From: Rhizobiales bacterium 64-17
Lineage (GTDB): Bacteria > Pseudomonadota > Alphaproteobacteria > Rhizobiales > Xanthobacteraceae
DNA: 64,000 bases
Direction of reading: 5' to 3'
NCBI GenBank assembly: GCA_001899285.1
Contig: MKWA01000005.1
Location: 119,592 to 183,591 of the forward strand
The notes below the pieces were generated by a model that was not told the origin of the DNA, did no database searches, and saw only the letters and a program-made list of their open reading frames with translations. Every line of letters starts with the position of its first letter. Within the stretch, counting starts at the first letter, position 1. The position numbers and the translations under genes are program-made. This document shows, piece by piece, positions 26,397-37,707 of this stretch.

Positions 26397-27908
26397 ATGA
26401 ATGTCGTTGAGAACGTGAGCAGAATGACCACGAAAGCGAGCGGCTCCGCGGGTCTTCGCACCGGCGCCGAATATCTGGAATCGCTGTGCGACGGCCGCCA
26501 GGTCTTCGTCGACGGCGAGAAGGTCAAGGATGTCACGACGCATCCGGCGTTTGCCGGCGGCGCGCGGTCACTGGCGAATTTGTTCGATCTCGCCGCGGCC
26601 CCGGAAAATCGCGAACGCATGACGTTCACCTCACCCAAGACGGGCCAGCCGGTGTGGCGCGCCTATCAGATCCCGAAGACGCACGCCGATGTGAAGGCGA
26701 AGCGGCTCGCGGCAGAGGCCTGGGCGGAAGCGACGTTCGGGCTGATGGGCCGCACGCCGGATCATGTCGCGGGATTCTTCGCCGGCTATGCGGCGACACC
26801 GGGCGTGTTCGCCGCCGGCGGCCAGCAGTTCGCCGACAACGTAGTGAAATTCTACGAGACGCTGCGCGACACCCATCAGTATGTCAGCTACGCGATCGTT
26901 CCGCCGCAGATCGACCGCAGCAAGCCCGCGCACCAGCAGACCGATCCGACGCTCTATGCCGGCGTGGTCAAGGAAACCGATGGCGGCATCGTCATGTCGG
27001 GCGCGCAACAGCTCGCCACCGCGGGCCTCTATTCGGATTACATCTATCTGAGCTGCATCCATCCGCTGCAGCCCGGCGACGAGAATTACGCCAACGGCGT
27101 CGCCATTCCCGCCAACGCGCCGGGCGTAAAGCTCTATCCGCGCCGCGCCTTCGCCAATGTCGCCACTAATTCGTTCGACTATCCGCTGACGTCGCGCTTC
27201 GACGAAGTGGATTGCTTCGTTGTGCTCGATAACGTGTTCGTGCCGTGGGAAAACGTCTTCATCTATCGCAACACGCAGGTGTGCCGCGACCAGTGGTGGA
27301 AGACACCCGCGCATCTTTACGGCAACTGTCAGGCACAAGCGCGCTATGCGACCAAGCTGCGCTTCATGGCCGGCCTCGCCAAGCGCATGAACGAGATGAC
27401 CGGAAACGATTCCAATCCGGCCTTGCAGGTGCAGATGGGCGAACTCGCCTCGCTGATATCGATCGTCGAAAACATGCTGCTGGCGCAGGAAGTCGCCGCG
27501 AAGATCGACAAGGATGGCGTGCTGTGGCCGTCGGGCACCGCGCTCTATTCGATCATGGCGCTGCAGTCCGAACTGAACTCACGGATGCTCGAGATCATCC
27601 GCGAACTGACCGGCGCGGCGATGATCACGCTGCCGTCGTCGGCCGCCGATTTCGACAATCCGGAGATGAGCGCCGACATCGAACGCTTCATGCGCTCCAG
27701 CGTCAGCGACGCCAAAACCCGCGTCGCGGTGATGCGCATGGCGTGGGATTTCATCGGCTCGGAAATGGGCGCCCGCCATCAGCAGTACGAGAAGTTCTAC
27801 GGCGGCGCTTCCTTCCTCGTGAAAGCCAACATGTTCCGCAGCTTCGACTTCAAGCGCGCGACCGGCATGGTGGATGACGCGCTCGCGCTGCCGCCGATCG
27901 GCCGGTGA
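26397..27908 (+). CDS. Two-component flavin monooxygenase, HpaB family
   Basis: FADH2-dependent monooxygenase of 503 residues, of the 4-hydroxyphenylacetate 3-hydroxylase large-component family. Conserved blocks are GAEYLESLCDGRQVFVDGEKV near residue 22, PPQIDRSKPAHQ near 165, GVVKETDGGIVMSGAQQLATAG (about 190-211) and FVPWENVFIYR near 280. The ATG at 26397 follows GGGAGG by 6 bases. The reduced flavin is probably made by the HpaC-like reductase across the divergent promoter. The substrate may be a hydroxylated aromatic acid or a chlorophenol; ring-cleavage genes are absent here, so it cannot be fixed. Confidence 0.92.
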   Translation: MNVVENVSRMTTKASGSAGLRTGAEYLESLCDGRQVFVDGEKVKDVTTHPAFAGGARSLANLFDLAAAPENRERMTFTSPKTGQPVWRAYQIPKTHADVKAKRLAAEAWAEATFGLMGRTPDHVAGFFAGYAATPGVFAAGGQQFADNVVKFYETLRDTHQYVSYAIVPPQIDRSKPAHQQTDPTLYAGVVKETDGGIVMSGAQQLATAGLYSDYIYLSCIHPLQPGDENYANGVAIPANAPGVKLYPRRAFANVATNSFDYPLTSRFDEVDCFVVLDNVFVPWENVFIYRNTQVCRDQWWKTPAHLYGNCQAQARYATKLRFMAGLAKRMNEMTGNDSNPALQVQMGELASLISIVENMLLAQEVAAKIDKDGVLWPSGTALYSIMALQSELNSRMLEIIRELTGAAMITLPSSAADFDNPEMSADIERFMRSSVSDAKTRVAVMRMAWDFIGSEMGARHQQYEKFYGGASFLVKANMFRSFDFKRATGMVDDALALPPIGR

Positions 27909-28000
27909 GAGCCGCGTGATACGGCCGCTTCACATCATCGCACGGGCCGGACGATGTCCGGCTCGGGCGAACGGCCAACTGTGGAGACGGGGACAGGAAG

Positions 28001-28076
28001 TGGTGCCGCAAGAGGGACTCGAACCCCCGACCCCCTCATTACGAATGAGGTGCTCTACCAACTGAGCTATTGCGGC
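28001..28076 (-). tRNA. tRNA-Thr (anticodon CGT)
   Basis: Complete cloverleaf of 76 bases with encoded CCA on the minus strand. The acceptor stem GCCGCAA/TTGCGGC is perfect, the anticodon stem is CCTCA/TGAGG and the loop TTCGTAA gives anticodon CGT for codon ACG. The T loop is TTCGAGT. No integrase gene or partial duplicate lies nearby. Confidence 0.97.
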
Positions 28077-28179
28077 TCCGGCGGCCCGACGCGGGGGCTG
28101 CCAATGCCGCCTCTGTATCGGCGCGGCGCGAAATTGGCAACCGCGATCCGATCGGAGAACCGCAGGAGGGCCGGGCCGG

Positions 28180-29904
28180 TTAGTCGGGGCGGCGGCCGTT
28201 ACCGGACCAGCCGCTGGCAACGGGCGCGGCCAGTCCCTCGGGATTGTCCTCGACCCCGGTTCCACCAATCCCCGGATCGTCCGGCGCATGCACCAGTGGG
28301 ATCACCGCCGGCGCGGCCGACTTGGCCGTATCCGGCTTTGCGACATCCGGTTTGGACGGTTCGCGCGCCTCCGGCACGGGTTGAACGGGCGCGGCGGCCG
28401 GCACTTCCGACGGCTTCGGCGCGGGTGCCGACGCGGCCGCCAGTTCTGCCGCCAGAGGCGACGCAGGGATGGGCGAGACCTGGCTGGGCGAAGCGGGCGA
28501 GGACGACGCGGGCTGTCCCTCGTCCGGGTCCGGCTCGGACGGCTCATCGTCGATGGCCGGCGGGAGCGGCACAAGCTCGGACGGCGGGGCGCCGGGCGCC
28601 ATCTCGATCACCGGGCCGGGACGGCCGCCGATCTCTTCCAGCGGCACCTTCCACTGGAACGCGTCGAGCTTGCCGGTCACCGGCGACACCGGCAGCCAGC
28701 GATCGGAGATCACGCCATCGGCGGTCCAGACCGGATCGGGCCGCGCGGTCATCGCCCGCGCCAGCCATTGCCGCGCCCGGCCGGCGTCGCCGCCATCCTG
28801 ATCCTCGATGTCCGCCATCAGCGCCGCGACCCGCCGGGTCGGCGCGGCGACATAAGGCTCGAGCACCCGACGCGCGAGCGTAAAGTCGCGCGCATCGATC
28901 GCTGCGCGTGCCACCGCCAGCGCGCCCTCGATCTCTGCCGGCGTTTTCGCGGCGAGCGCCTGCACCCGCTCCAGCCGCTCGCGCGCCGACGCGCCAAGCC
29001 GCGCATCGGCATAAGCATCGGCGAGATCGGGATGCGGATGGACGCGCCATGCGGTTTCAAGCATGCGCGAAGCCTTGCGCCGTTCGCCCGCCTCCGCGAG
29101 CTGACGGCCGGCGAGCACCGCCGCCGGCACCAGCGCCGGCGCGAGCTTCACCGCCTCGCGCGCGAGATCGCGCGACGTATCGCGGTCGGTCTCGGCCAGC
29201 GTCTGCGCCCGCGCGGTGAGCAGCACCGCACGCTGCCGGCGATAATCCGCTTTATCGAGATCGCCCTTCATCCGTTCGAGCGCGGCCAGCGCGCCGGCCC
29301 AATCCTGCGCCGCGCAGCGCGCGTCGAGCACGGCCTGCGAGGCCCAGTGCACGCCGGACGACGTCTGCACTGCTTCTTCCGCGACGCGCTGCGCCGTCTC
29401 GCCGTCGCCGCGGCGCTGCGCCTCGATGAACAGGCCGCGCAAACCGAGCAGCCGCGTATCATCACGCTGCGTCATGGTGCGGAACGCGCGCTCGGCATCC
29501 GGCGCGTCGCCGGCGAGCTGCGCCGCCTGCGCAGTGAGCAGCAAGGTCAGCGAATCGTTCGGCGCGAGACGATGCGCCTCAGCGGCGGCGCGGCGCGCCT
29601 TGTGCGCATCACCGCTGCCGATGGCGATCAGGCCGCGCGAGATGGCGCTGTGCCCTTTCATGGCGCGACGATTGCGGATGAACAGCGACACCTGTTCAGG
29701 CGACCGCAACAGGAAGCGCAGCAGCGACCACAGCATGATCGCAACGACGACGACCGCCGCGAGCGCGGCCAGCGCCACCATCAGCGAGGTTTCGATGCGA
29801 TAGCCGAGCCAGGTGATGGCGATGTCACCGGGCCGGTCGGCGAACCACGCCACACCGAGCGCCAGCGCGCCGACAAAAATCAAGAACAGGGCAACGCGGA
29901 TCAT
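28180..29904 (-). CDS. hemY: HemY N-terminal domain protein (TPR-rich)
   Basis: Inner-membrane protein of 574 residues. Two membrane segments open it (about residues 2-20 and 41-66, the latter rich in Ala and Val), followed by the conserved IRNRRAMKGHSAISRGLIAIGSGD region of the HemY_N domain (about 77-100) and then helical TPR-like repeats to about residue 420. The last 140 residues are Pro/Ala-rich and probably disordered. This is not protoporphyrinogen oxidase; the name follows the hem cluster. It lies 10 bases after the Mic60 gene, and is thought to be an envelope scaffold for late haem synthesis. Confidence 0.92.
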   Translation of the reverse strand: MIRVALFLIFVGALALGVAWFADRPGDIAITWLGYRIETSLMVALAALAAVVVVAIMLWSLLRFLLRSPEQVSLFIRNRRAMKGHSAISRGLIAIGSGDAHKARRAAAEAHRLAPNDSLTLLLTAQAAQLAGDAPDAERAFRTMTQRDDTRLLGLRGLFIEAQRRGDGETAQRVAEEAVQTSSGVHWASQAVLDARCAAQDWAGALAALERMKGDLDKADYRRQRAVLLTARAQTLAETDRDTSRDLAREAVKLAPALVPAAVLAGRQLAEAGERRKASRMLETAWRVHPHPDLADAYADARLGASARERLERVQALAAKTPAEIEGALAVARAAIDARDFTLARRVLEPYVAAPTRRVAALMADIEDQDGGDAGRARQWLARAMTARPDPVWTADGVISDRWLPVSPVTGKLDAFQWKVPLEEIGGRPGPVIEMAPGAPPSELVPLPPAIDDEPSEPDPDEGQPASSSPASPSQVSPIPASPLAAELAAASAPAPKPSEVPAAAPVQPVPEAREPSKPDVAKPDTAKSAAPAVIPLVHAPDDPGIGGTGVEDNPEGLAAPVASGWSGNGRRPD

Positions 29905-29914
29905 GAGCGCCCCG

Positions 29915-31339
29915 TCACCGTGAACCGAAGGCGCGCGACGTATCCGCGAGCAACGTGCGGCTGGCCTGCAGCGCGGCAGCGCGCGCTTCGGCGCGGGCGA
30001 TCCAGCCGTCGGCAGGCGCGCGCGACCGCGGTGGCAGGGATTTAAGCTCGCTGACCGCAGCGGCGATGTCGCCGCGCGCGGCGTGCTGCTCGACGCGGGT
30101 GATCACCGCCTGCGGATCGCTGCCGGCGGCGCTGCCGACCGGGCGCACGCGCACGAGCTTCGCCGCATTGGCCTCGAGCCGATCCAGGAAGCCGGTCCCG
30201 CCGCTCGCTTGCGGCGTGTCGCTCGTCTGCACGGCGCGCAGCGCCGGCAGCAGCGCGATGAGATCGCGCGCCAGCGCGGACGCACCCGGCACGCCGGAGG
30301 CGGCGAGCGGCTCGAGCTTTCCGAGCGCGGCCTTGTCGACACCGAGCGCCGACGCCGCCTTGAGTTCAACGTCATAAGCTTCACCGAAGAGCACCGCCTC
30401 ACGCAGCGTCAGCACCGCGAGCGCGCGGCGCGCGCCGCGATCGACTGTCTCGGCGTTGCGCGCGGCGGCAAGATCGCTCACCGATTTCTCCAGCACGGCG
30501 ATCCGCGCGGCGAGTTGCGCATCGGCGGCGCTGTCGCGCGCAATCGTCTGGCGATCGATCGCATTGGCGTCCTTCGCCGCTGCTGCCGCTGTCTTCTCGG
30601 CGCTGTCGGCACGAGCCGCCGTGCTGTCAACGCGGGTCGACAACGCCGCGAGCGCGACCCCAACCGACTTCATGGCATTCTCGGCCGCGTCGAGCCGCTG
30701 CGCCAAGACCTGGTCTTTGGCCGGATCTTTGGCCGGATCGTTCGCCGGCGTCGCCTTCAGCGCGGCAAAGGTCTTGTCTAGCTCGGCGACGCGGCGCGCC
30801 AGCGCCTCGAACGCATCGTTGCGCACCACCGGCCGGTTGCCGAGGTCGTTGACCTTCATCTCCAGTACCGAGACGCGCGCGCGCATCGCCGTGGTGCCGG
30901 CATAGCGGATCGGCACCATGCCAGTGAGCCACAGCGCGAACAGCACGAGGGAAACAACGAGACCACCCGCGAGACCTGCCGCCAAGCCGGTCGCGGAGAA
31001 GGTATCTGACCAGATCGCGCGCGCGCGGCCGCGCGACGCGGCATCGGCAGCCTCGTCGCGCGGGGTGCTCTGCTCCGCGTCGCGAGCAATGAAGTCGCGC
31101 GCCGATTCCGGCTGGAAGGTCGCGGACGCCGGGTCCGCCTGCGTCGCGGATTCAGCGGCGGGAGCCGGCTGCTGACTGGCTTTCACCGCCTCTTCGGCGG
31201 CGCGCGCCGCGGCTGCCGCAGCGTCGGTCTCGGAGGTGATGTCCTTGGCCGTGCCATCGATGGTCGGCGGCTGACGCTTGGCGCGCCGGGACGGCTGCGG
31301 CCGTGCCGGATCGTCCGCTGCGGGCTTGTCGTCGGCCAT
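29915..31339 (-). CDS. Alphaproteobacterial Mic60 (mitofilin) homologue
   Basis: Protein of 474 residues. A disordered N-terminus of about 110 residues is rich in Ala, Asp and Pro, one membrane helix follows (GLAGGLVVSLVLFALWLTG, about 118-136), then a long coiled coil to about residue 290 (VSVLEMKVNDL, RVAELDKTFAAL, ARIAVLEKSVSDLAA), and a C-terminal mitofilin-like domain with ALAVLTLREAVLFGEAYDVELKAA. Alphaproteobacterial Mic60 is the relative of the mitochondrial cristae protein and is known to lie in the hem cluster with hemY, as here. It should bend and tether the inner membrane and contact the outer membrane. Confidence 0.9.
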   Translation of the reverse strand: MADDKPAADDPARPQPSRRAKRQPPTIDGTAKDITSETDAAAAAARAAEEAVKASQQPAPAAESATQADPASATFQPESARDFIARDAEQSTPRDEAADAASRGRARAIWSDTFSATGLAAGLAGGLVVSLVLFALWLTGMVPIRYAGTTAMRARVSVLEMKVNDLGNRPVVRNDAFEALARRVAELDKTFAALKATPANDPAKDPAKDQVLAQRLDAAENAMKSVGVALAALSTRVDSTAARADSAEKTAAAAAKDANAIDRQTIARDSAADAQLAARIAVLEKSVSDLAAARNAETVDRGARRALAVLTLREAVLFGEAYDVELKAASALGVDKAALGKLEPLAASGVPGASALARDLIALLPALRAVQTSDTPQASGGTGFLDRLEANAAKLVRVRPVGSAAGSDPQAVITRVEQHAARGDIAAAVSELKSLPPRSRAPADGWIARAEARAAALQASRTLLADTSRAFGSR

Positions 31340-31406
31340 CGCGCTCCGTCTCCTCTCGTCAGTTCAACGGCATAGACCCCGAGCGGGGGGTCCGGCAACC
31401 GGCGCG

Positions 31407-32123
31407 TCAATCCAGCAGGGACAGGAGATGGGCCTCGTCCGGCCGCGCCGCAACCGTGACGGTGCCCGCCCCCGCCTCCCGCAGCACCGCCGCGACCGGA
31501 CCCGCGAGACAGGCATGGATTGGGCGCAGCGCCTGCGGCAGCAGGCCCTCCTCCTCCGCCGCGTCCAGATATTGTCGGGCGCTGCGGCGGGAATAATGCA
31601 GCACGGCATCAATTTGGCCGCCCCCGAGTTCCGCGCGCGCGTCGGCGGCCAGGGGTTGCAGCAGCGCGCGATAGATCACCGCCAGGGTCACGGCGAGACC
31701 ATCCTCTCGCCCTTCTTGTGCCAGCGCCGCTCCAAGATCGGCGGCACGATCCGCGCCGGCCAGATAAAGGAGCGGTGCGGCGGTCGCGCCGAAGCGCACA
31801 CGCACCAGCCGCACCAGCGACGCCGCGTCGCCGTCAGCCGCCTCGACCGAGACGAAGCCGGCGTCCCGCGCCGCCGCCGCTGTCGCCTCGCCGACCGCAA
31901 GCGCCGGCAACGCCAGAACCCGCGCCCGCGCCGGGTGCACCGCCAACGCCCGCACCGCATTGGCGCTGGTGATCAATGCCGCCGCGAACGGGCCGGCGCC
32001 GATGTCTGCCGCGGCCGGCTCGATCCGCAGCAGCGGCGCAAGCACCGGCGCGTGGCCGCGCATCCGCAGCGCCGCGGCCGTGCGGGCATTGTCAGGCTCG
32101 GGCCGGGTCACCAGAATCCGCAC
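31407..32123 (-). CDS. hemD: Uroporphyrinogen-III synthase
   Basis: Cytosolic haem-pathway enzyme of 238 residues that closes and inverts ring D of hydroxymethylbilane. It has the family's low overall conservation but the right landmarks: ILVTRPEPDNARTAAALRMRG at the start, the LITSANAVRAL segment near residue 72, ALAVGEATAAAAR near 95, and LHYSRRSARQYLDAA in the second domain. The start is the GTG at 32123 with AAAGGA 6 bases upstream; the frame extends uninterrupted to 32312 but without similarity. It heads the hemD - Mic60 - hemY unit. hemC, usual at this site, is absent. Confidence 0.88.
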   Translation of the reverse strand: MRILVTRPEPDNARTAAALRMRGHAPVLAPLLRIEPAAADIGAGPFAAALITSANAVRALAVHPARARVLALPALAVGEATAAAARDAGFVSVEAADGDAASLVRLVRVRFGATAAPLLYLAGADRAADLGAALAQEGREDGLAVTLAVIYRALLQPLAADARAELGGGQIDAVLHYSRRSARQYLDAAEEEGLLPQALRPIHACLAGPVAAVLREAGAGTVTVAARPDEAHLLSLLD

Positions 32124-32332
32124 AATATTCCTTTGCTTCCCTTTCGGACCCTTCAGCGCAAAACATGGACCGGGGAGACCACCGGCAAGAATAGTCAATA
32201 AAGAACAAGCGGATTGCGCCGGCGGACCCCGCAATGATACCCACGAGGACGTGTTTCGCCGTTGTACGGCAAATCGCCGACACCACCTAACGCTTGCGTT
32301 CCGTTGACGCACGACACCAACCGGACGGCCAG

Positions 32333-33409
32333 ATGATTGTCCTCGGCATCGAATCCACCTGTGACGAGACCGCCGCCGCGGTGGTGGAGCGCCACGAGGA
32401 CGGGCGCGGGCGCATCCTGTCCAATGTGGTGCTGTCGCAGGTCAACGAACACGCGGCGTTCGGCGGCGTGGTGCCGGAGATCGCGGCGCGCGCCCATGTG
32501 GAAGCGCTCGACCACATCATCGCCAGCGCCATGGGCGAGGCGAAGATGAGTTTCGACAAGCTCGACGGCATCGCCGCCGCGTCCGGTCCCGGCCTGATCG
32601 GTGGCGTGATCGTCGGGCTGACCACCGCGAAGGCCATCGCGCTGGTCAATGAAAAACCGCTGATCAGCGTCAATCATCTCGAAGCGCATGCGCTCACCGC
32701 GCGGCTGACCGACAACACGCCGTTTCCGTTCTGCCTGTTCCTCGCCTCCGGCGGACACACGCAGGTGGTCGCGGTGCGCGGCGTCGGCGAATACGAACGG
32801 ATCGGCACGACGCTCGACGACGCCATCGGCGAAGCCTTCGACAAGACGGCGAAGCTGCTCGGCCTCGGCTATCCGGGCGGGCCGCAGGTGGAGAAGGAAG
32901 CGTTGCGCGGCAATACCGAACGCTTCGCGCTGCCACGCCCCATGTTTGGCCGCAACGATGCGGACTTCTCCTTCTCCGGACTGAAGACGGCGCTGCGGCT
33001 GGAAGCGGAGAAGATCGCGCCGCTGACCGATCAAGACGTCGCGGATCTGTGCGCCTCGTTCCAGCAGGCAGTCGTCGAGGTGGTGCTCGACCGGCTGCGC
33101 GCCGGCTTGCGCCTGTTCCGCGCGCGCTTCGGTGCGCCGACCGCGCTGGTCGCCGCCGGCGGCGTCGCCGCCAATCAGGCGATCCGCAAGACATTGCATC
33201 GCCTCGCCTTCGAGGTCGGCACCGTGCTGGTGGTGCCGCCGGTGGAACTGTGCACCGATAACGGCGCGATGATCGCCTGGGCCGGCGCCGAACGGCTGGC
33301 GCGCGGCTTCGTCGATCCGCTCGATGTCGCGCCTCGCGCGCGCTGGCCGCTCAACGAAGTCACCGGCCTCAAGACCGCAGGCCAGTACCGGACGATGCCG
33401 CGCCGATGA
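32333..33409 (+). CDS. tsaD: tRNA A37 threonylcarbamoyltransferase TsaD
   Basis: Catalytic subunit of the t6A37 tRNA modification complex, 358 residues, ASKHA fold. Diagnostic blocks are [16 protein letters not shown] at the start, [17 protein letters not shown], the metal-binding [10 protein letters not shown] (two histidines), LASGGHTQ, and [13 protein letters not shown] near the end. The start ATG at 32333 has only a weak ribosome binding site; an upstream TTG at 32294 is in frame but unlikely. It diverges from hemD and lies 10 bases before gpsA. Confidence 0.97.
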   Translation: MIVLGIESTCDETAAAVVERHEDGRGRILSNVVLSQVNEHAAFGGVVPEIAARAHVEALDHIIASAMGEAKMSFDKLDGIAAASGPGLIGGVIVGLTTAKAIALVNEKPLISVNHLEAHALTARLTDNTPFPFCLFLASGGHTQVVAVRGVGEYERIGTTLDDAIGEAFDKTAKLLGLGYPGGPQVEKEALRGNTERFALPRPMFGRNDADFSFSGLKTALRLEAEKIAPLTDQDVADLCASFQQAVVEVVLDRLRAGLRLFRARFGAPTALVAAGGVAANQAIRKTLHRLAFEVGTVLVVPPVELCTDNGAMIAWAGAERLARGFVDPLDVAPRARWPLNEVTGLKTAGQYRTMPRR

Positions 33410-33419
33410 GACAACAACG

Positions 33420-34409
33420 ATGAGCGTGCCGACGCATATCCAAACGGTCGGCGTGCTCGGCGCCGGCGCCTGGGGCACCGCGCTCGCCAATGTCGCGGCG
33501 CGCGCGGGTCGCGACGTTATTCTGTGGGGACGCAACGCCGAAGCGATGCGGCGCATCGGCGAACGGCGCGAGAGCCCGCGTCTTTCCGGCATCAGGCTCG
33601 ACGACGCGGTGCGCGTCACCGCCGATCTCAAGACGGCGGCGACGGTCGACGCAATTTTGCTGGTCGTGCCGGCGCAGGCGGTGCGCGAGACCGCGAGCAC
33701 GCTGCACGACATCATGCCCTCCGGCACGCCGGTGGTCGCCTGCGCCAAAGGCATCGAACGCGGCACGCAGCGGTTCATGACCGAGGTGATCGCCGAGGGC
33801 GCGCAGACCGCGCTGCCGGCGATCCTGTCCGGACCGAGTTTCGCCAGCGACGTGGCGCGCGGCCTGCCGACCGCCGTGACCCTCGCCGCGCGCGAGCCGG
33901 GCCTCGCCGAAGTGCTGGCGCGCGCGCTCGGCTCGTCCAGCTTCCGCCCCTATCACTCCACCGACGTGCGCGGCGTCGAGATCGGCGGTGCGGCCAAGAA
34001 CGTGCTGGCGATCGCCGCCGGCATCGTCACCGGGCGCGGCCTCGGCGCCAGCGCCACCGCCGCGATGACGACGCGCGGCTTCGCCGAACTGTTTCGCTTC
34101 GGCCGCGCGTTCGGTGCGCGCGGCGAAACGCTGACCGGCCTCGCCGGCCTCGGCGATCTGGTGCTCACCTGCTCCAGCCCGCAGTCGCGCAACTATGCGC
34201 TCGGTCTCGCGCTTGGACGCGGCGAGGCGGTGCATGGTGGTGTTCTGGCAGAAGGCGCGCTCACCGCGCCGGTGCTGGTGGCGCTGGCGCGCGCGCATGA
34301 GATCGAGATGCCGATCGCGCAAGCGGTCGCCGCGGTGCTCGACCAATCCCTCAGCGTCGATCAGGCCATCGAGGCGCTGATGACGCGGCCGTTCCGTGCG
34401 GAGGACTAG
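33420..34409 (+). CDS. gpsA: Glycerol-3-phosphate dehydrogenase [NAD(P)+]
   Basis: Cytosolic enzyme of 329 residues that reduces dihydroxyacetone phosphate to glycerol-3-phosphate for phospholipid synthesis. The cofactor motif is [18 protein letters not shown] (about residues 9-26), [14 protein letters not shown] and [13 protein letters not shown] follow, and the substrate-binding block is [23 protein letters not shown] (about 185-207) with the catalytic lysine. ATG at 33420 is chosen since upstream codons overlap the tsaD 3' end without family similarity. Its stop is immediately followed by the EVE-domain gene start. Confidence 0.97.
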   Translation: MSVPTHIQTVGVLGAGAWGTALANVAARAGRDVILWGRNAEAMRRIGERRESPRLSGIRLDDAVRVTADLKTAATVDAILLVVPAQAVRETASTLHDIMPSGTPVVACAKGIERGTQRFMTEVIAEGAQTALPAILSGPSFASDVARGLPTAVTLAAREPGLAEVLARALGSSSFRPYHSTDVRGVEIGGAAKNVLAIAAGIVTGRGLGASATAAMTTRGFAELFRFGRAFGARGETLTGLAGLGDLVLTCSSPQSRNYALGLALGRGEAVHGGVLAEGALTAPVLVALARAHEIEMPIAQAVAAVLDQSLSVDQAIEALMTRPFRAED

Positions 34410-34832
34410 ATGGCCCACTGGCTGATGAAATCGGAGCCCGACGCCTGGTCGTGGGAGCAGCAGGTCAAGAAGGGCGCGAAAGGCGAAGCCTGGTCCGGCG
34501 TGCGCAACCACACCGCCAAGCTGAACCTGATGAAGATGAAGAAGGGCGACCGCGCGTTCTTCTATCACTCCAATATCGGCAAGGAGATCGTCGGCATCGT
34601 CCACATCGCCCGCGAGCACTATCCCGATCCGACGGCGAAAGCCGGCGATCCATGGGTTGTCGTCGATGTCGTCGCCGACGAGCCGTTGGCGAAGCCGGTG
34701 TCGCTCGCCGTCATCAAGGACGAGCCGAAGCTCAAGGAGATGGCACTGCTAAAATATTCGCGGCTGTCGGTGCAGCCGGTCACCGACGCGGAATGGAAGC
34801 TGCTCTGCAAGATGGGCGGCGTGAAGGCATAA
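34410..34832 (+). CDS. EVE domain-containing protein
   Basis: PUA-like EVE-fold protein of 140 residues. It opens with HWLMKSEPDAWSWEQQ and has WSGVRNHTAKLNLMKMKKGDRAFFYHSN, which is the EVE signature: the aromatic cage residues in W-S-G-V-R-N. EVE domains bind modified bases in nucleic acids, and stand-alone bacterial forms are thought to affect RNA. The gene starts on the base after the gpsA stop, so translation is probably coupled; the order tsaD-gpsA-EVE is frequent in related bacteria and hints at a tRNA-linked role. Confidence 0.93.
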   Translation: MAHWLMKSEPDAWSWEQQVKKGAKGEAWSGVRNHTAKLNLMKMKKGDRAFFYHSNIGKEIVGIVHIAREHYPDPTAKAGDPWVVVDVVADEPLAKPVSLAVIKDEPKLKEMALLKYSRLSVQPVTDAEWKLLCKMGGVKA

Positions 34833-34836
34833 CACC

Positions 34837-35262
34837 ATGATGCAGCCGCACAGCCTGACCGGCATCCTGATCGCTGCCATCGTCGCCTGGCTGTTCGGCG
34901 CCGTTTACTACACGCTGCTGGCGCCGCGCTGGCTCGCCGCGCAAGGCAAGACCGTGGAACAGCACAAGGCGGAGCTGGCGGCGAAGCCGGCCTGGCGCAA
35001 GGCGCTGCCGTTCGTACTCTCGTTCGTCGCGGAATTCCTGATGGGCATGACGCTCTACGGCATCATGACCCACGGCAATCTGTTCTATGCGCGCGCCGGC
35101 GCGATCTCCGGCGCGTTCTGCTGGTTCGGCCTCGTGCTCACCACCATGGCCGTCAACAATGCCTATGCCGGGCGACGCGCCGCGCTCACCGTGATCGACG
35201 CCGCGCACTGGCTTGGCGTGCTGGTGATCATCGGCGCCGTGGTCGGCGCATGGGGTCCGTAA
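34837..35262 (+). CDS. DUF1761 family membrane protein
   Basis: Membrane protein of 141 residues with four predicted helices: ILIAAIVAWLFGAVYYTLLA, LPFVLSFVAEFLMGMTLYGI, the glycine-rich segment ending in VLTTMAVNNAYAG, and WLGVLVIIGAVVGAWGP. The AAIVAWLFGAVYYTLLAPRWL start is characteristic of DUF1761. Function is unknown. It begins 4 bases after the EVE gene and ends the tsaD operon; two start ATGs are adjacent at 34837 and 34840. Confidence 0.88.
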   Translation: MMQPHSLTGILIAAIVAWLFGAVYYTLLAPRWLAAQGKTVEQHKAELAAKPAWRKALPFVLSFVAEFLMGMTLYGIMTHGNLFYARAGAISGAFCWFGLVLTTMAVNNAYAGRRAALTVIDAAHWLGVLVIIGAVVGAWGP

Positions 35263-35582
35263 TTTGGGGTCCGTGAGTCCGGGCATAAGCGCACGTCGCG
35301 CCGGCCCTTGACTTCGCGGCAAACGACACCATCTCACCGGTTCGGCGCGGTTCTGCCGCGCACCTTCCGACATCGCTCAGGCCCGTAGCCGATCGGCGTG
35401 CGCTTTCAACAGCGGCACACCGGTCGCCGGAGCATGAGCCTGTCCGGAAGTGACAGGTCGGCGACGGTCGCGCGGATGGGTGCGTGACCCTCCCCTGCGC
35501 ATCAGAGCGCGGCCGTCGCGACCACCCCTCCGCCGACAACCGGCCACACTCCGCCACCACCAAAGTGGGACATTGGCGTGCC
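35263..35582. other. Gene-free interval upstream of acs
   Basis: About 320 bases between the DUF1761 stop and the acs promoter. I see no convincing ORF on either strand, no repeat of the families found elsewhere in the window and no intrinsic terminator. It may carry upstream control sites for acs, but none is clear enough to mark. Confidence 0.5.
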
Positions 35583-35612
35583 TTGTCCGCGGTCAAGGCT
35601 GCAGCGCATAAT
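35583..35612 (+). promoter_or_regulatory. Putative acs promoter
   Basis: TTGTCC (35583-35588) and CATAAT (35607-35612) are separated by 18 bases, 74 bases before the acs start codon. A second possible -10, GATAAT (35617-35622), lies just downstream without a good -35. Confidence 0.45.
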
Positions 35613-35686
35613 GCCGGATAATGAACGGCCAACAGGCCGGATCGACGCCGGCGGCCTCGTCAGAGGGCGCGAGCAGGGAGAAAGCG

Positions 35687-37642
<1,956 letters not shown>

Positions 37643-37660
37643 AGTATTTTTCGGATCGGC

Positions 37661-37689
37661 AAAGCCGCCTGCAACCGCGGGCGGCTTTT
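37661..37689 (+). terminator. Terminator shared by acs and the Bug-family gene
   Basis: AAAGCCGCC (37661-37669) and GGCGGCTTT (37680-37688) form a 9-bp stem with a 10-base loop, followed by T and a T-rich stretch. As A/T tracts flank both sides it may work in both directions between these convergent genes. Confidence 0.7.
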
Positions 37690-37707
37690 GCTTTTCTGCG
37701 AGGCGCG

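Noticed and set aside
28001..28076. tRNA-Thr as an island boundary
   Set aside because: Flanking genes are core haem genes and an ordinary monooxygenase; no phage or transfer genes and no duplicate 3' end.
28288..30045. Plus-strand Arg-rich frame opposite hemY
   Set aside because: Same antisense effect; composition is repetitive Arg/Gly/His with no signal, while hemY has clear family blocks.
32124..32332. Remnant of hemC between hemD and tsaD
   Set aside because: I read both strands and all frames of this interval and saw no hydroxymethylbilane synthase motif; only untranslated divergent sequence.
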